From Phenylobacterium deserti (GTDB taxonomy: Bacteria; Pseudomonadota; Alphaproteobacteria; Caulobacterales; Caulobacteraceae): a stretch of DNA of 62,795 bases. The DNA lies in assembly GCA_943332615.1 (NCBI GenBank), contig CALQQB010000020.1, forward strand, positions 1 through 62,795, given 5' to 3'. Positions 44,843 to 54,943 of the stretch are shown piece after piece. Both the position numbers and the translations under genes were made by a program. Within the stretch, counting starts at the first letter, position 1, and every line of letters starts with the position of its first letter. The notes under the pieces were generated by a model that searched no databases, was not told the origin of the DNA, and worked only from the letters and a program-made list of their open reading frames with translations.

Positions 44843-46429
44843 TCAGGCCTCCAGGGCGCGCTGGTGCAGACGGGTGATGGCGTCGAGGGAGGAGAGCAGG
44901 GAGCCCTCCATCCAGCAGCCGACGTAGGAGGCGTGCTCGCCGGCCAGCACGGTGCGGTCCTCCACGGCCACGAGTTCCTGATAGTGCTCGCGGCGGGTGT
45001 CCTCGTTCCAGCGCGCGCAGCAGCCCATGACCCAGGGCACACGGCTCCAGGCCACCGAGGCGCCGGAGACGAACTCCTTGCGGTAGCTCTCGGGGTGGAA
45101 CACCGAGCCCTGGGCCAGGGCCGCTTCGATCCGTTCCTCCGGCGTCATGCCGGCCAGGCGGTAGGCGGCGGGGCCGCTGGAATAGGCGCCCAGCAGTACG
45201 GCCGGGCCGTCGCCGAAGAAGTTGGAGTTCGGATAGGATATCTGGCTGATCTCCTGGCTGGTGAAGGAGTGGCCGCCGTAGATGTGGGCGTCCTCCTCCC
45301 AGAAGCGACGGCGCATCTCCAGGCCGATTTTGACCGAGTTGGAGTAGGGCACGGCGCGGATTGCGCGCTGCTTCTTGTCCGGAAGGTTGGTCTGGATCTG
45401 GCTGAGCACTGTCAGCGGGATGGTGCAGACGCAGAAGTCGGCGTTGGCGGTCGCGGTCACGCCCTTCTTCATGTCGGTGTAGGTGACGGCGACGCCGGAC
45501 TTGTCCTGCATCAGCTTGGTGACCTTGGCATTGTAGGTCACCAGGTGGCCGACCTGTTTCGCGAAGCCCTTGCCGATCATGTCCATGCCGCCCTTGGGCT
45601 GGAACATCGTCGTCTGCATCTCGTCGTTCATATAGAGGGCCATTTGGTTCCAGACGCCCGACTTCAGCACATCGTCGAGGGGGAATAGGTCCGAGGGCCG
45701 GGGCGCAGCGGGGACGCCGCCGCCGGGGGCCAGATCATAGCCGCGATGGCTCGAGGAGCGCAGGTTCTTAGTGTAGCGCATGTCGCCGTCGAGCATGCCC
45801 CAGTTGCGCAGGGCCTCCTTCAGCCGCTCAAGGTCCTCGGGCGTCAGCTGGGTGTCGAGGGTCTTCTGGTTGATCGACTTCGACAGCAGCTCGGCGACGT
45901 TGCCTTCGAAGTCGGCGGCCAGGGCCTTGAAGCGCTGCGGCTTGCCGCCGAAGGCGTCGATGTTGTGGACGAAACCGTTGTGGTTGAACTGGATGAACGG
46001 CTCCAGCTCCACGCCGAAGGCCTTGCAGTAATGCAGCAGGGTGCGGTGGTGGTAGGGGATCCGCCAGGGGCCGGGGTTGAGGTAGTTGCCCTTGGCGAAG
46101 GTCACCTTCTGGGTGGCGCCGCCCAGCTCCGTGTAGGTATCGCCGCCGTGCAGCGACCAGTTCCGGCCGCCGGCGCGGCCCTGGTATTCCAGGATCGTCA
46201 CCTTGTAGCCGGCCTTCTCCAACTCATAGGCCGCCAGCATGCCGGCCAGGCCCGCGCCCAGCACGATCACCGAGGCGCCCTTGCGCGCGCCGTCCAGCTT
46301 CGGCGGGCCGGGGAAGCGGGTCTCCTCGGCGTGGCCGAAGGTGGTCATCATGGCGTAAACCGCCGAGGTCCCGCCGATCAGCCCGATGGCATTCAGAAGT
46401 TGCCGCCGTGTCGGTGTCTGCCGCTCCAT
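44843..46429 (-). CDS. Flavin amine oxidase, probably Tat-exported
   Basis: This 528-aa FAD protein has a twin-arginine-like leader RRQLLNAIGLIGGTSAVYA, then FAD-binding ASVIVLGAGLAGMLAAYEL (near 50-68), GRAGGRNWSLHGGDTYTELGG, and a C-terminal flavin motif VEDRTVLAGEHASY. It belongs to the monoamine/L-amino acid oxidase superfamily. Export with folded cofactor and the adjoining cytochrome c suggest a periplasmic dehydrogenase/oxidase passing electrons to cytochrome c. The start at MERQTPTRRQLL yields a proper Tat leader. Confidence 0.9.
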   Translation of the reverse strand: MERQTPTRRQLLNAIGLIGGTSAVYAMMTTFGHAEETRFPGPPKLDGARKGASVIVLGAGLAGMLAAYELEKAGYKVTILEYQGRAGGRNWSLHGGDTYTELGGATQKVTFAKGNYLNPGPWRIPYHHRTLLHYCKAFGVELEPFIQFNHNGFVHNIDAFGGKPQRFKALAADFEGNVAELLSKSINQKTLDTQLTPEDLERLKEALRNWGMLDGDMRYTKNLRSSSHRGYDLAPGGGVPAAPRPSDLFPLDDVLKSGVWNQMALYMNDEMQTTMFQPKGGMDMIGKGFAKQVGHLVTYNAKVTKLMQDKSGVAVTYTDMKKGVTATANADFCVCTIPLTVLSQIQTNLPDKKQRAIRAVPYSNSVKIGLEMRRRFWEEDAHIYGGHSFTSQEISQISYPNSNFFGDGPAVLLGAYSSGPAAYRLAGMTPEERIEAALAQGSVFHPESYRKEFVSGASVAWSRVPWVMGCCARWNEDTRREHYQELVAVEDRTVLAGEHASYVGCWMEGSLLSSLDAITRLHQRALEA

Positions 46430-46563
46430 CCCTGAATCTAGCTCCGTTGCCTTCTTCTGTTGCGGAAGTCGTAGAGGGACTTGGCGCCGGGCGCCGAAGC
46501 GGTTTTTCCCCGCGGAGCCGAATCTCATGCGCTGCCGAATTTATCGGCGCCGTGCGCGATCGC

Positions 46564-47094
46564 TCAGCCCCCGGGCGCGGTGGGCGTCTTCATCCCTGAG
46601 GTCATGGCGGTCTGGACTTCGCCCTTCAGCTTGGCGATCTGGCCCGCTTGGCCACAGCCGCCGCAGGCCTGGGCCCTGGCGTTGAGCCAGTTCAGGTGGA
46701 CCTGGGCCTTTGGGTCGCTGGTCATGGCCATGGCGACACCAAGGCCGGCGTGGGCCTCAATGTCGTCGGGCGAGAGCCGAAGCGCGGTGGAGTAAGTCCC
46801 TCGCGCGCGCTTCCAGTCCTGAAGGCCCATCTGCGCTGTGCCCAGCATCAGCCAGGCCTGCACCCGCTTGGAGTCTGCTCGGGTGACCATCTGGGCGTAT
46901 TTGCGAGCGGTGGCGTAGTCCTTGGTCTGCAGCGCCTTAGTGGCCACGTCGATGTTGTGCTGGATGACCTCGCGCTGGTCGGCCTGCATCGAATTGCTGA
47001 ACGCGCTGACCTGCTCCATCTCCGAGTTCTGCGCCCAGCCGGGTGCCGCGCTCACCAGAGCCGCCGCCAACGCCACAAGACCGATCCGCCGCAT
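46564..47094 (-). CDS. Secreted TPR-repeat protein
   Basis: This 176-aa protein has a signal peptide (MRRIGLVALAAALVSAAPGWA). Tetratricopeptide-like pairs follow: KALQTKDYATARKYAQMVT, VQAWLMLGTAQMGLQDWKRA and TALRLSPDDIEAHAGLGVAM. Near the end ACGGCGQAG holds a CxxC that might bind metal or form a disulphide. A scaffold role in the periplasm is likely. Confidence 0.85.
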   Translation of the reverse strand: MRRIGLVALAAALVSAAPGWAQNSEMEQVSAFSNSMQADQREVIQHNIDVATKALQTKDYATARKYAQMVTRADSKRVQAWLMLGTAQMGLQDWKRARGTYSTALRLSPDDIEAHAGLGVAMAMTSDPKAQVHLNWLNARAQACGGCGQAGQIAKLKGEVQTAMTSGMKTPTAPGG

Positions 47095-47126
47095 TCATTC
47101 CCCCAGGTTCTGTGCCTGGCCGAAGC

Positions 47127-48281
47127 CTACTGCGAGCCGCCGCGGGCGTCGATGCGGACGATGTCCACCAGCACGTCGCCCTGGACCAGATGCAACAGGT
47201 CGTAGCGATCCAGGGTAGGGTCGATGTGGCCGGGAGCGAAGACCACGCGGTCGCCGCGGGCGATCGCCACACCCTCGGGGCGGACCAGCATCCCGTGCTC
47301 GTCGCCGAAGAAGCGGAAGGTCGCGTCTGCGAAGGCGGGGGTGAGCGGCTGCGGCCTCGGGCCGTCGGTGGAGAAGGCCTTCAGGCCGGCATCGACGGTG
47401 ACCCATTTCGGATGGTTGGTGCTGATGACGCTCGTGTGGATCGTCAGACTCTGTTCGAAGGCGCCGTCGGGGTCGGACTTGAGCGCGTCGCGGTATTCGC
47501 GGTCCATGAAGGCGAAAGAGCCGGGCTGGATCTCGTTGAGCACACCCTGCGCGGCGTCGGCGGCGAAGGAGCCGGTGCCGCCGCCAGTGACCAGGTTGAA
47601 GACGGCCCCCGTGGCGCGGATGGCGGCGAGGATGCTCTTCAGACGCACCATGCCGTCGGCCACCGCGGCGGCCCGGGCGTTGGCGCCCTCCATGTGCTGC
47701 CAGTGGCCGCCGTAGCACTGGACGCCGAGCAGCGTCAGGTTCGCGCTGGCGGCGATCGCGAGGGCGACCTCGGCTGCCTGGGCGGCGTCATGCACGCCGG
47801 TGCGGCCCATGCCGGGATCGACATCGATCAGCACCTGGATCGGACCGGTCGCGGCGGCGTCCAGTTCGGCGACGCCGTCGGCGTGATCGACCACGATGCG
47901 GAAATCCGAGAGGGTCGCTGCGAGCCGCGCGGCGCGTTCGGCCTGCACGGGCCCGGTAACGGGTGAGGTGACCAGGATCGCGCCGATCCCGGCCGCCGCC
48001 ATGGCCTCGGCCTCCGCCAGCTTCGCGCAGCAGACCCCAACCGCTCCGGCGGCCATCTGGCGGTGGGCGATGAAGCCGCACTTGTGTGACTTGGCGTGGG
48101 GACGAAGGGCCAGTCCCGCGGCGGCGGCCCGCTTCGCCATCAGAGCGACGTTGCGGTCGAAGGCGTCGAGGTCAAGGACGGCGGCGGGGGTCGGGATAGC
48201 GTTGCGGGAGCCGGGCTGCTCCAGGATGGCGAGGGTGGCGGCGACGTGCGGCTTGTCGGCGAGGGGGCCCAGGTCGGTCAT
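47127..48281 (-). CDS. D-threonine aldolase/D-serine dehydratase-like PLP enzyme (alanine racemase fold)
   Basis: This 384-aa fold-type III PLP enzyme has TPAAVLDLDAFDRNVALMA, the PLP lysine in RPHAKSHKC, CVLIDVDPGMGRTGV-like LIDVDPGMGRTG, NLVTGGGTGSF and FAPGHIDPTLDRYDLLHLV with the metal-binding tail of DSD1/D-threonine aldolase. It should act on D-hydroxy amino acids. The ATG lies 2 bp from the purL stop, on the same strand, so it is read through from purL. Confidence 0.88.
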   Translation of the reverse strand: MTDLGPLADKPHVAATLAILEQPGSRNAIPTPAAVLDLDAFDRNVALMAKRAAAAGLALRPHAKSHKCGFIAHRQMAAGAVGVCCAKLAEAEAMAAAGIGAILVTSPVTGPVQAERAARLAATLSDFRIVVDHADGVAELDAAATGPIQVLIDVDPGMGRTGVHDAAQAAEVALAIAASANLTLLGVQCYGGHWQHMEGANARAAAVADGMVRLKSILAAIRATGAVFNLVTGGGTGSFAADAAQGVLNEIQPGSFAFMDREYRDALKSDPDGAFEQSLTIHTSVISTNHPKWVTVDAGLKAFSTDGPRPQPLTPAFADATFRFFGDEHGMLVRPEGVAIARGDRVVFAPGHIDPTLDRYDLLHLVQGDVLVDIVRIDARGGSQ

Positions 48282-48283
48282 CC

Positions 48284-50473
48284 CTAGTCGCCCATGAACG
48301 CCGGCATCCAGCCCTCGTGGGCCGTGCGCAGCTCCGCCAGCGGCAGATCCAGTACGCCGTCGATGACGATGCGCTCGCCGCCGGCTTCGCCGAGGATGGC
48401 GGCGGGGAGGTTGGCGGCGCGGGCGGCCTCCAGGACCGGCGAGGGGTCGTTCAGGGCGACGAGGTAGCGAGCTTGGTCCTCGGCGAACAGCTGGACCCAG
48501 GGCAGGCGGCTCTCCAGGCGCAGGTCGCAGCCCAGGTTGGAGGCGAGGCACATCTCGGCCAAAGCGGCGATCAGGCCGCCGTCTGACAAGTCGTGGACAG
48601 TGCGCAGCGTCCCGGCTTCGATGAGGCTGCGGATCAGGTCGCCGGTCTTGCGTTCCAGGGCCAGGTCGACCGGCGGCGGGGCGCCGTCCTCGCGGCCGAG
48701 CAGCTCGCGCAGGTACATTGAGGCGCCGAGTTCGCCCAGGGTGGCGCCGATCAGCACGAGGACGTCGCCCTTCTGCATCGACGAGAAGTCGGCGCGCTTG
48801 GCCGAGTCGGTGAGCAGACCCACGCCGCCAACCGTGGGCGTGGGCGGTATCGCGGCGCCATTGGTCTCATTGTAGAGGCTGACGTTGCCGCTCACGACGG
48901 GGAAGTCCAGCGCGCGGCAGGCCTCGGCCATGCCTTCGATGGCGCGGACGATCTGGCCCATGATCTGGGGGCGTTCGGGGTTGCCGAAGTTCAGGTTGTC
49001 GGTGATGGCGATGGGCGTGGCGCCCACGGCCGTCAGGTTGCGCCAGGCTTCGGCGACGGCCTGCTTGCCGCCCTCGTAGGGGTCGTTCAGCACATAGCGC
49101 GGGGTGACGTCGGAGGTGACGGCCAGCGCCTTCTTGGTGCCATGGACGCGGACGATCCCGGCGTCGGCGCCGGTGGCGCTGTCCTCCAGGGTGTCGGCCA
49201 TGACGTGGCGGTCGTATTGCTCCCAGAGCCAGCGCTTGGACGCCATGTCGGGCGCGCTCATCAGCTTCAGCACCGCGGCCTGCAGGTCGCTGGGGGTCGG
49301 CAGGTCGGCCGGCGTCAGGCGCGGCTGGGGCTCAGACGCGACCCAGGGTCGGTCATAAAGTGGGGCGTCGTCGAACAACGGGGCCAACGGCACGTCGCAG
49401 ACGATCTCGCCCTTGTGCTTCAGCACCAGGTGGCCGGTGTCGGTCGTCACCCCGATGGTGGCGGCGTCCAGGCCCCATTTCGCGAAGATGCGCTCGCCGT
49501 CGTGCTCGCGGCCCGGCTTCAACACCGCCAGCATCCGCTCCTGGCTCTCCGACAGCATCATCTCATAGGCGGTCATGCCCTCTTCGCGCTGGGGCACGGC
49601 GTCGAGGTTGAGCTCGATACCCACGGCGCCCTTGCCGGCCATCTCGACGGACGACGAGGTGAGGCCTGCCGCACCCATGTCCTGGATGGCGGCCACGGCG
49701 CCTGACGCCATCAGTTCCAGCGTGGCCTCGATCAGCAGTTTCTCGGCAAAGGGGTCGCCGACCTGCACGGTCGGGCGTTTCTCATCGGAGGCGTCGTCGA
49801 ATTCCTGGCTGGCCATGGTGGCGCCATGGATGCCGTCGCGGCCGGTCTTGGAACCGAAGTAGACAACGCTGAGGCCCGCGGCGGGCGCGGCCGAGTAGAA
49901 GATCTTGTCGGCATCGGCCAGGCCGACGCACATGGCGTTGACCAGGATGTTGCCGTCGTACCCGCGGTGGAAATTGGTCTCGCCGGCCACGGTGGGCACG
50001 CCGACGCAATTGCCGTAGCCGCCGATGCCTGAGACCACGCCGGAGACGAGGCGCCTGGTCTTGGGGTGCGACGGGTCGCCGAACCGCAGGGCGTTCAAGA
50101 GCGCGATCGGCCGCGCTCCCATGGTGAACACGTCGCGCATGATGCCGCCCACGCCGGTCGCGGCCCCTTGATAAGGCTCGATATAGGAGGGGTGGTTATG
50201 GCTCTCCATCTTGAAAATGCAGGCCTGCCCATCTCCGATGTCGATGACCCCGGCGTTCTCGCCCGGGCCGCAGATCACGCGGGGCCCCGTGGTGGGGAAC
50301 TTGCCCAGGTGGATCTTGCTGGATTTGTAGGAGCAGTGCTCCGACCACATCACCGAAAACACGCCCAGTTCGACGTCGTTAGGCTCGCGGTTCAATCGCC
50401 GGACGATCAAGTCGTACTCGTCGGGCTTCAGCCCATATTCGGCGGCCTTCTCGGCCAGGGTCTTGGCGCTCAT
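48284..50473 (-). CDS. purL: Phosphoribosylformylglycinamidine synthase subunit PurL (small type)
   Basis: This 729-aa ATP-dependent subunit has [56 protein letters not shown] and [18 protein letters not shown]. The length shows the small PurL that needs separate PurS and PurQ; both are present at the far right of this window. It makes FGAM from FGAR in purine synthesis. Its downstream neighbour is the aldolase-like gene. Confidence 0.97.
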   Translation of the reverse strand: MSAKTLAEKAAEYGLKPDEYDLIVRRLNREPNDVELGVFSVMWSEHCSYKSSKIHLGKFPTTGPRVICGPGENAGVIDIGDGQACIFKMESHNHPSYIEPYQGAATGVGGIMRDVFTMGARPIALLNALRFGDPSHPKTRRLVSGVVSGIGGYGNCVGVPTVAGETNFHRGYDGNILVNAMCVGLADADKIFYSAAPAAGLSVVYFGSKTGRDGIHGATMASQEFDDASDEKRPTVQVGDPFAEKLLIEATLELMASGAVAAIQDMGAAGLTSSSVEMAGKGAVGIELNLDAVPQREEGMTAYEMMLSESQERMLAVLKPGREHDGERIFAKWGLDAATIGVTTDTGHLVLKHKGEIVCDVPLAPLFDDAPLYDRPWVASEPQPRLTPADLPTPSDLQAAVLKLMSAPDMASKRWLWEQYDRHVMADTLEDSATGADAGIVRVHGTKKALAVTSDVTPRYVLNDPYEGGKQAVAEAWRNLTAVGATPIAITDNLNFGNPERPQIMGQIVRAIEGMAEACRALDFPVVSGNVSLYNETNGAAIPPTPTVGGVGLLTDSAKRADFSSMQKGDVLVLIGATLGELGASMYLRELLGREDGAPPPVDLALERKTGDLIRSLIEAGTLRTVHDLSDGGLIAALAEMCLASNLGCDLRLESRLPWVQLFAEDQARYLVALNDPSPVLEAARAANLPAAILGEAGGERIVIDGVLDLPLAELRTAHEGWMPAFMGD

Positions 50474-50535
50474 GGCGGGCCTTCTAGACGGACTCTCCCG
50501 GGGGCGCGATAGGGAGTGGTGCGCAGGAGACAGTG

Positions 50536-51573
50536 ATGAACCGATACTGGACGCTTTCTGACAGGCCTGTGGGCGGCTGGCCGGACGACGGCACGTTCGA
50601 ACTGCGCGAGGGGCCGATCCCGACGCCGGGGCCTGGCCAGGCCCTGACCCGGACCATCTATGTGTCCCTCGACCCCTACCAGTGGGGCTACAAGCGCCGT
50701 CGCTCGGAGCCGGCGGGTGCGCCTTGCCACGCCCGCACCGTGGCGCAGGTGGTCGAGAGCCGGATGGACGGCTATGCGCCCGGCGACCTGGTGTTCAACA
50801 CCAACGGCTGGTCCGAGTACGGCCTGATGGGCGAGGGCGTGGCGCGGCCGGCCTATATGATCCCACGCAGGCTGGACCCGGCGACGGGGCGCATCTCCCA
50901 GGCCGTGGGCGTGCTGGGGATGCTGGGCCTGACGGCCTATTCCGGCATGGTCCTGCAGTGCGGCGTGAAGGCGGGTGAGACGGCGGTGGTGTCGGCGGCG
51001 TCCGGCGGGGTCGGGCAGATCGCCGGGCAGCTGGCACGGCTGCGCGGCGCACGCGTGGTGGGCATCGCCGGGTCGCCGGAGAAGTGCCGCTATGTGGTGG
51101 AGGATCTGGGCTACGATGCCTGCGTCTCCCACCTGTCGCCGACCCTGGCGGCGGACCTGAAGGCGGCCTGCCCGGACGGTGTGGACGTCTATTTCGAGAA
51201 CGTCGGCGGGGCGGTGTTCGAGGCGGTGCTGCCGCTGTTCAACCCGGGCGCCCGGATGACCATCTGCGGGCTGATCGCCCACTACGGCGACGACGCCGGC
51301 GTGGATGGCCGGGCGGCTCTGATGGCCAAGGGCCAGGCGATCTTCGCCGAGCGCGGGGTGACGGTGACGGGCCTGTTCGTCGGCGACTACGTGGCCGACC
51401 ACCAAGACGCCTTCCTGGCTGAGGTCGGCCCCCACGTGGCGGCGGGCGATATCCGCTATCGTGAGGATATCCGCGAGGGGCTGGAGAATGTGCCGGCAGC
51501 GTTCGCAGAGATGCTGAAGGGCGGCAACTTCGGGAAGATGCTGGTGCGGATCAGCGAGGATCCGACGCTGTAG
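50536..51573 (+). CDS. NADP-dependent medium-chain oxidoreductase (leukotriene B4 12-hydroxydehydrogenase/CurA-like)
   Basis: This 345-aa MDR protein has N-terminal [29 protein letters not shown], the cofactor loop [33 protein letters not shown], and [18 protein letters not shown], the family's ENVGG hallmark. It reduces C=C bonds of alpha,beta-unsaturated carbonyls with NADPH. Divergent from purL; the ATG is chosen over a GTG one codon upstream. Confidence 0.92.
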   Translation: MNRYWTLSDRPVGGWPDDGTFELREGPIPTPGPGQALTRTIYVSLDPYQWGYKRRRSEPAGAPCHARTVAQVVESRMDGYAPGDLVFNTNGWSEYGLMGEGVARPAYMIPRRLDPATGRISQAVGVLGMLGLTAYSGMVLQCGVKAGETAVVSAASGGVGQIAGQLARLRGARVVGIAGSPEKCRYVVEDLGYDACVSHLSPTLAADLKAACPDGVDVYFENVGGAVFEAVLPLFNPGARMTICGLIAHYGDDAGVDGRAALMAKGQAIFAERGVTVTGLFVGDYVADHQDAFLAEVGPHVAAGDIRYREDIREGLENVPAAFAEMLKGGNFGKMLVRISEDPTL

Positions 51574-51576
51574 CGC

Positions 51577-52632
51577 CTACTGTTCCCCGCGCAGGATCGC
51601 CAGCGACTGTTCGGCCAGCATCGGCGTGCCGTTGATGGCTTCGCGGCCTTCGGTGGCGGCGTTGCCGGCGAGCACGCGGCGGTAGACGCCCTGGCTGATC
51701 GAGGCCAGGCGGAAGATGCCGAAGGCCATGTAGAAGGCCCAGTCCTCGATCCCCGCGCGGCCGGTGCGGCGACAGTAGGCGGCGACGTATTCGGCCTCGG
51801 TGGGAATGCCGCTGGTGGCGAAGTCGATGCCGTCCAGGCTGCCCCACCCGGGGCTGTGGCTGCGCCAGATGAAGCCGTTGTAGGCGATATCGGCGATCGG
51901 GTGGCCGATGGTCGAGAGTTCCCAGTCCAGCACCGCGATGATCCGCGGCTCGGTGGGGTGGTACATGACGTTCTCAAGACGGTAGTCGCCATGGGCGATG
52001 GAGACCGACTGGTCGGCGGGGATGCGGGCCGGCAGCTCGGCGATCAGGGTGTCCATGGCCGGGATGTTTTCGGACTCGGCGTCCTTGTACTGGCGGGTCC
52101 AGCGGGCGACCTGGCGTTCGAAATAGTTCCCCGGCCGGCCGTAGTCGCCCAGGCCCACGGCCTCGAAGTCCACCTGGTGCAGCTTGGCCAGGGTGGCGTT
52201 TAGGTCGTCATAGATGGCGGCGCGTTCGGCGGGCGTCTGGCCCGGCAGCATGGCGTCGCGGAAGATCCGGCCTTCCAGATAGTCCATGACGTAGAAGGTG
52301 GTGCCGATCACCTCGGGGTCGGTGCAGAGGGCGCGCATGACCGGCACGGGGATGTGGCCTGCGAGCGCCTTCATGGCGCGGTACTCGCGGTCCACCTGGT
52401 GAGCGCTGGAGAGCAGCTGCCCCGGCGGCTTCTTGCGCAGGACGTAGAGGTGGCCGCTCCCGTCGGTGAGCAGGAAGGTGGGGTTCGACGCGCCGCCTTG
52501 GAATTGCTGCACCTTGAGCGGGGCGCGATAGCCCTCGACATTGGCGGCCATCCAGGCGGCGAGTCTGGCCTCATCGAAGCGATGGGCCGGGACGACGTCG
52601 CGGACGGGCGGGGAGGCGGTTGTGGGGGTCAT
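51577..52632 (-). CDS. Phosphotransferase of the APH/ACAD10-11 family
   Basis: This 351-aa kinase-like protein has GGASNPTFLLTDGSGHLYVLRK, catalytic loop SIAHGDYRLENVMYHP (HGDxxxxN) and metal site IAVLDWELSTIGHPIAD. Members near acyl-CoA genes are thought to phosphorylate hydroxyacyl substrates before dehydration (ACAD10/11-like), so it may work with the chromosome's acyl-CoA dehydrogenases. It is not a resistance enzyme by context. Confidence 0.9.
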   Translation of the reverse strand: MTPTTASPPVRDVVPAHRFDEARLAAWMAANVEGYRAPLKVQQFQGGASNPTFLLTDGSGHLYVLRKKPPGQLLSSAHQVDREYRAMKALAGHIPVPVMRALCTDPEVIGTTFYVMDYLEGRIFRDAMLPGQTPAERAAIYDDLNATLAKLHQVDFEAVGLGDYGRPGNYFERQVARWTRQYKDAESENIPAMDTLIAELPARIPADQSVSIAHGDYRLENVMYHPTEPRIIAVLDWELSTIGHPIADIAYNGFIWRSHSPGWGSLDGIDFATSGIPTEAEYVAAYCRRTGRAGIEDWAFYMAFGIFRLASISQGVYRRVLAGNAATEGREAINGTPMLAEQSLAILRGEQ

Positions 52633-52798
52633 GACGCCTGCATCGTCGCCGCATCGGAGGGCGGGTCAACACTGTCGCCGCGGAAAGGCGCCTGCGCGGC
52701 GCACAAGCGTGACCCCGGGGGAGGGCCGGCGCTACCGGTTGTTGCAGGCCGAGGAACCGTCATCGACGGTTGGCAGGGTGGCGCGGAAGGTGACGCAA

Positions 52799-53013
52799 AT
52801 GGCCGATGAGACCCCGATCCTGAATGCCCCGATCGTGAAAGCCCTCGTGCTGCAGGGTGGCGGGGCGCACGGAGATCGCCGCGCCGCGCATCGCCGACGG
52901 GCGTCCGCGCTCGATGACCTGACCGCGATGGCCGGCTTCGCCACGCGCTCGCCACCTTCCGGGGGCATTCCGAGCGGGCGTATCGCGAGGGGATGGCATG
53001 GACGTCGGAGTAA
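52799..53013 (+). pseudogene. Decayed remnant of a patatin-like phospholipase gene
   Basis: The frame starting ATG at 52799 reads MADETPILNAP, then KALVLQGGGAHG, the glycine-rich oxyanion loop that opens patatin-like phospholipases, then loses similarity within a few residues. A second frame ending at TAA 53011-53013 reads LATFRGHSERAYREGMAWTSE, a plausible gene C-terminus. The two parts are too close and out of frame, so a large internal deletion is likely. The GxSxG serine is absent. The C-terminal fragment runs into the start of the next gene. Confidence 0.5.
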
Positions 53014-53570
53014 CCGCCGAAGCCAAGGACAAGCGGCTGAACCGGCTGGTGGCGCTGACGGTGGTGACCCTGTCGATCGTCATGGGCCTGGGCCAGGTGA
53101 AGGACGGCAACATCGTCCAGGCCATGCAACAGGCGCAGTCGGACGCCGTCGATCGCTGGGGCGAATACCAGGCCACCAAGACCAAGCTGCACATCGATGA
53201 GGTGGCGCTGGCCGAGACCGGGTTCCTCGAGGGCGTGGGCGGGGCGAAGGTTGCCGCCGCCACGGCCGCCGAGCGGACTCGACTGACCGGCGAGATGGCC
53301 AAGTACAAGCACGAAATTCCGCAACTGCGGAAAGAGGCCCAGGGCTACAAGGTCGAGTATGATGCGTTGAACGTGCACGACGACCAGTTCGACGCCTCGG
53401 ACGCCTTGCTCTCGATCGCCATCTCGATCGCCGCCGTGGCGGCCCTGGCCGAAAGCGCCTGGGCGCTCTACGCCGCCTGGACGTTCGCGGCCGGTGGGCT
53501 GGTGATGACGGCCGCCGGCTTCCTCGGCTGGGCGCTGCACTCGGATCTGCTGAGCCGTCTGCTGAGCTAG
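52998..53570 (+). CDS. DUF4337-like membrane protein
   Basis: This 190-aa protein has a single TM segment near the start (LVALTVVTLSIVMGLGQV, about 16-33), a charged coiled-coil middle (QQAQSDAVDRWGEYQATKTK and KVEYDALNVHDDQFDASDA), and two C-terminal TM segments (LLSIAISIAAVAALAESAW and AAGGLVMTAAGFLGWAL). This matches DUF4337 proteins, whose function is unknown. Starts inside the tail of the patatin remnant. Confidence 0.75.
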   Translation: MDVGVTAEAKDKRLNRLVALTVVTLSIVMGLGQVKDGNIVQAMQQAQSDAVDRWGEYQATKTKLHIDEVALAETGFLEGVGGAKVAAATAAERTRLTGEMAKYKHEIPQLRKEAQGYKVEYDALNVHDDQFDASDALLSIAISIAAVAALAESAWALYAAWTFAAGGLVMTAAGFLGWALHSDLLSRLLS

Positions 53571-53650
53571 CCCCCAGGCATTGACCTGCCCCGGCGGAAG
53601 GGGCGGACTCTCCGGTAAACGCCTGCCGCAGAGCGGGCGGGGAGGTCCAG

Positions 53651-54943
53651 ATGTATACCCTGCCGGATCGGTTCGAGTTGCTGTCTGACGCCTGGATCGA
53701 GGAGGCGCGGGCCTGGTTCGGCAGGCGGCGCGCGCAGCTGGGCGGGGTCGCGTTTTCTGTCAGCGAGCGGATGACCGACGCCCCGCCGCACCTGGGCCTG
53801 CCGGACGACGTGGCCAGCTGGACGGTGCGCTACGACGGCGAGGCGGTGAGCGTTGGGCGCGGCTTCGACGCCTCCGCCGACGCCACGTGCCAGGGCGACT
53901 ATCAGGCCGCGCTCATGGCCGCGCAGTGGGTGGGCATTCTGACGCCTGGGGGCAGCGAGGCCATGCTGCGCGAGGTGAAGGCACTGTTCGGCAAGGACGC
54001 GATCCGGTTCGGCGGCCAGGTCCCGTCGGCGGTGGTAGACCTGATGGGCCACTTCCATGACCACATGGCGCGCAAGACGGTGGAGAACCCAGACCTGGAG
54101 CACCGGGCGCGTCGCCAGGGGCTGACCGGCAAGATCCGCGAGATGGAGGCGCAGGGCTACACGATCATCGAGAACGCGATCTCGGACGAGTTCGCCGACG
54201 AGGTTCGCGCCGCGACCATCCGGGCGCTGACTGAGCACCACACCGGCGCGGCGCTGAACTGGATGACCTATCACGGCCGCGAGTTCGAGCGGTTGGTGCA
54301 GAACCCGCAACTGATGACCCTGATCGACGCCTCGCTGGGCCGTGGCGCGGTGATCGCCTCGATCAGCGCCATCAAGCGCGGGCCGGGGCCGGGCTTCATC
54401 CCGATGCACACCGACTACGCCCACGTGCCGGAGCCGTATCCGGAGTTCTCGATGACGGGTGTGGGGGTCTGGGCTCTCGAAGATTGGACCATCCAGAGCG
54501 GCCCCACCTGGATCGTGCCGGGCAGCCACAAGCACCGCCGGCCGCCGCGCGAGGGCGAAGGGCATAACCAGGGCGTGCCGGTCGAGATGCCGAAGGGCAG
54601 CGTGGTCTACTTCCACCACGGTGTCTGGCACTGGCAGGGCGACCGCACGGCGCCGGGCGAGCGCGTGACCATCCACAGCCACTTCAACCGCGGCATCCTG
54701 CGCAGCCTGGAACCGAAGAAGGTGGACGTGCAGATGCTGCACCGCAACCCGCCCAGGCTTGGCGAGATGCTGGGCGAGGACGACTGGTTCGACAAGATCT
54801 CCGACCAGGGCCGCGACTACGGGCGGCTGGCCTACATGAACAAGCTGCACCGCTTCACGGAGGAGAAGAAGGCGCAGATTCTGGGGCTTGAGCGGGCGTC
54901 ACAGGCTGCGGCGCTGGACGTCGGGGCGCTGGCTGCCCGCTAG
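53651..54943 (+). CDS. Phytanoyl-CoA dioxygenase-like protein with N-terminal SCP2-like domain
   Basis: This 430-aa protein. Residues 1-120 resemble an SCP2/sterol-carrier-like domain (VRYDGEAVSVGRGFDASADATCQGDYQAAL in outline). Residues about 155-390 match PhyH dioxygenases: GYTIIENAISDEFADEVRAA, iron-ligand pair in MHTDYAHVPE (HxD), IVPGSHKHRRPP and distal His in FHHGVWHWQGDR. It should be a non-heme Fe(II)/2-oxoglutarate oxygenase acting on a lipid or steroid. The SCP2 call is less sure than the PhyH call. Confidence 0.72.
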   Translation: MYTLPDRFELLSDAWIEEARAWFGRRRAQLGGVAFSVSERMTDAPPHLGLPDDVASWTVRYDGEAVSVGRGFDASADATCQGDYQAALMAAQWVGILTPGGSEAMLREVKALFGKDAIRFGGQVPSAVVDLMGHFHDHMARKTVENPDLEHRARRQGLTGKIREMEAQGYTIIENAISDEFADEVRAATIRALTEHHTGAALNWMTYHGREFERLVQNPQLMTLIDASLGRGAVIASISAIKRGPGPGFIPMHTDYAHVPEPYPEFSMTGVGVWALEDWTIQSGPTWIVPGSHKHRRPPREGEGHNQGVPVEMPKGSVVYFHHGVWHWQGDRTAPGERVTIHSHFNRGILRSLEPKKVDVQMLHRNPPRLGEMLGEDDWFDKISDQGRDYGRLAYMNKLHRFTEEKKAQILGLERASQAAALDVGALAAR

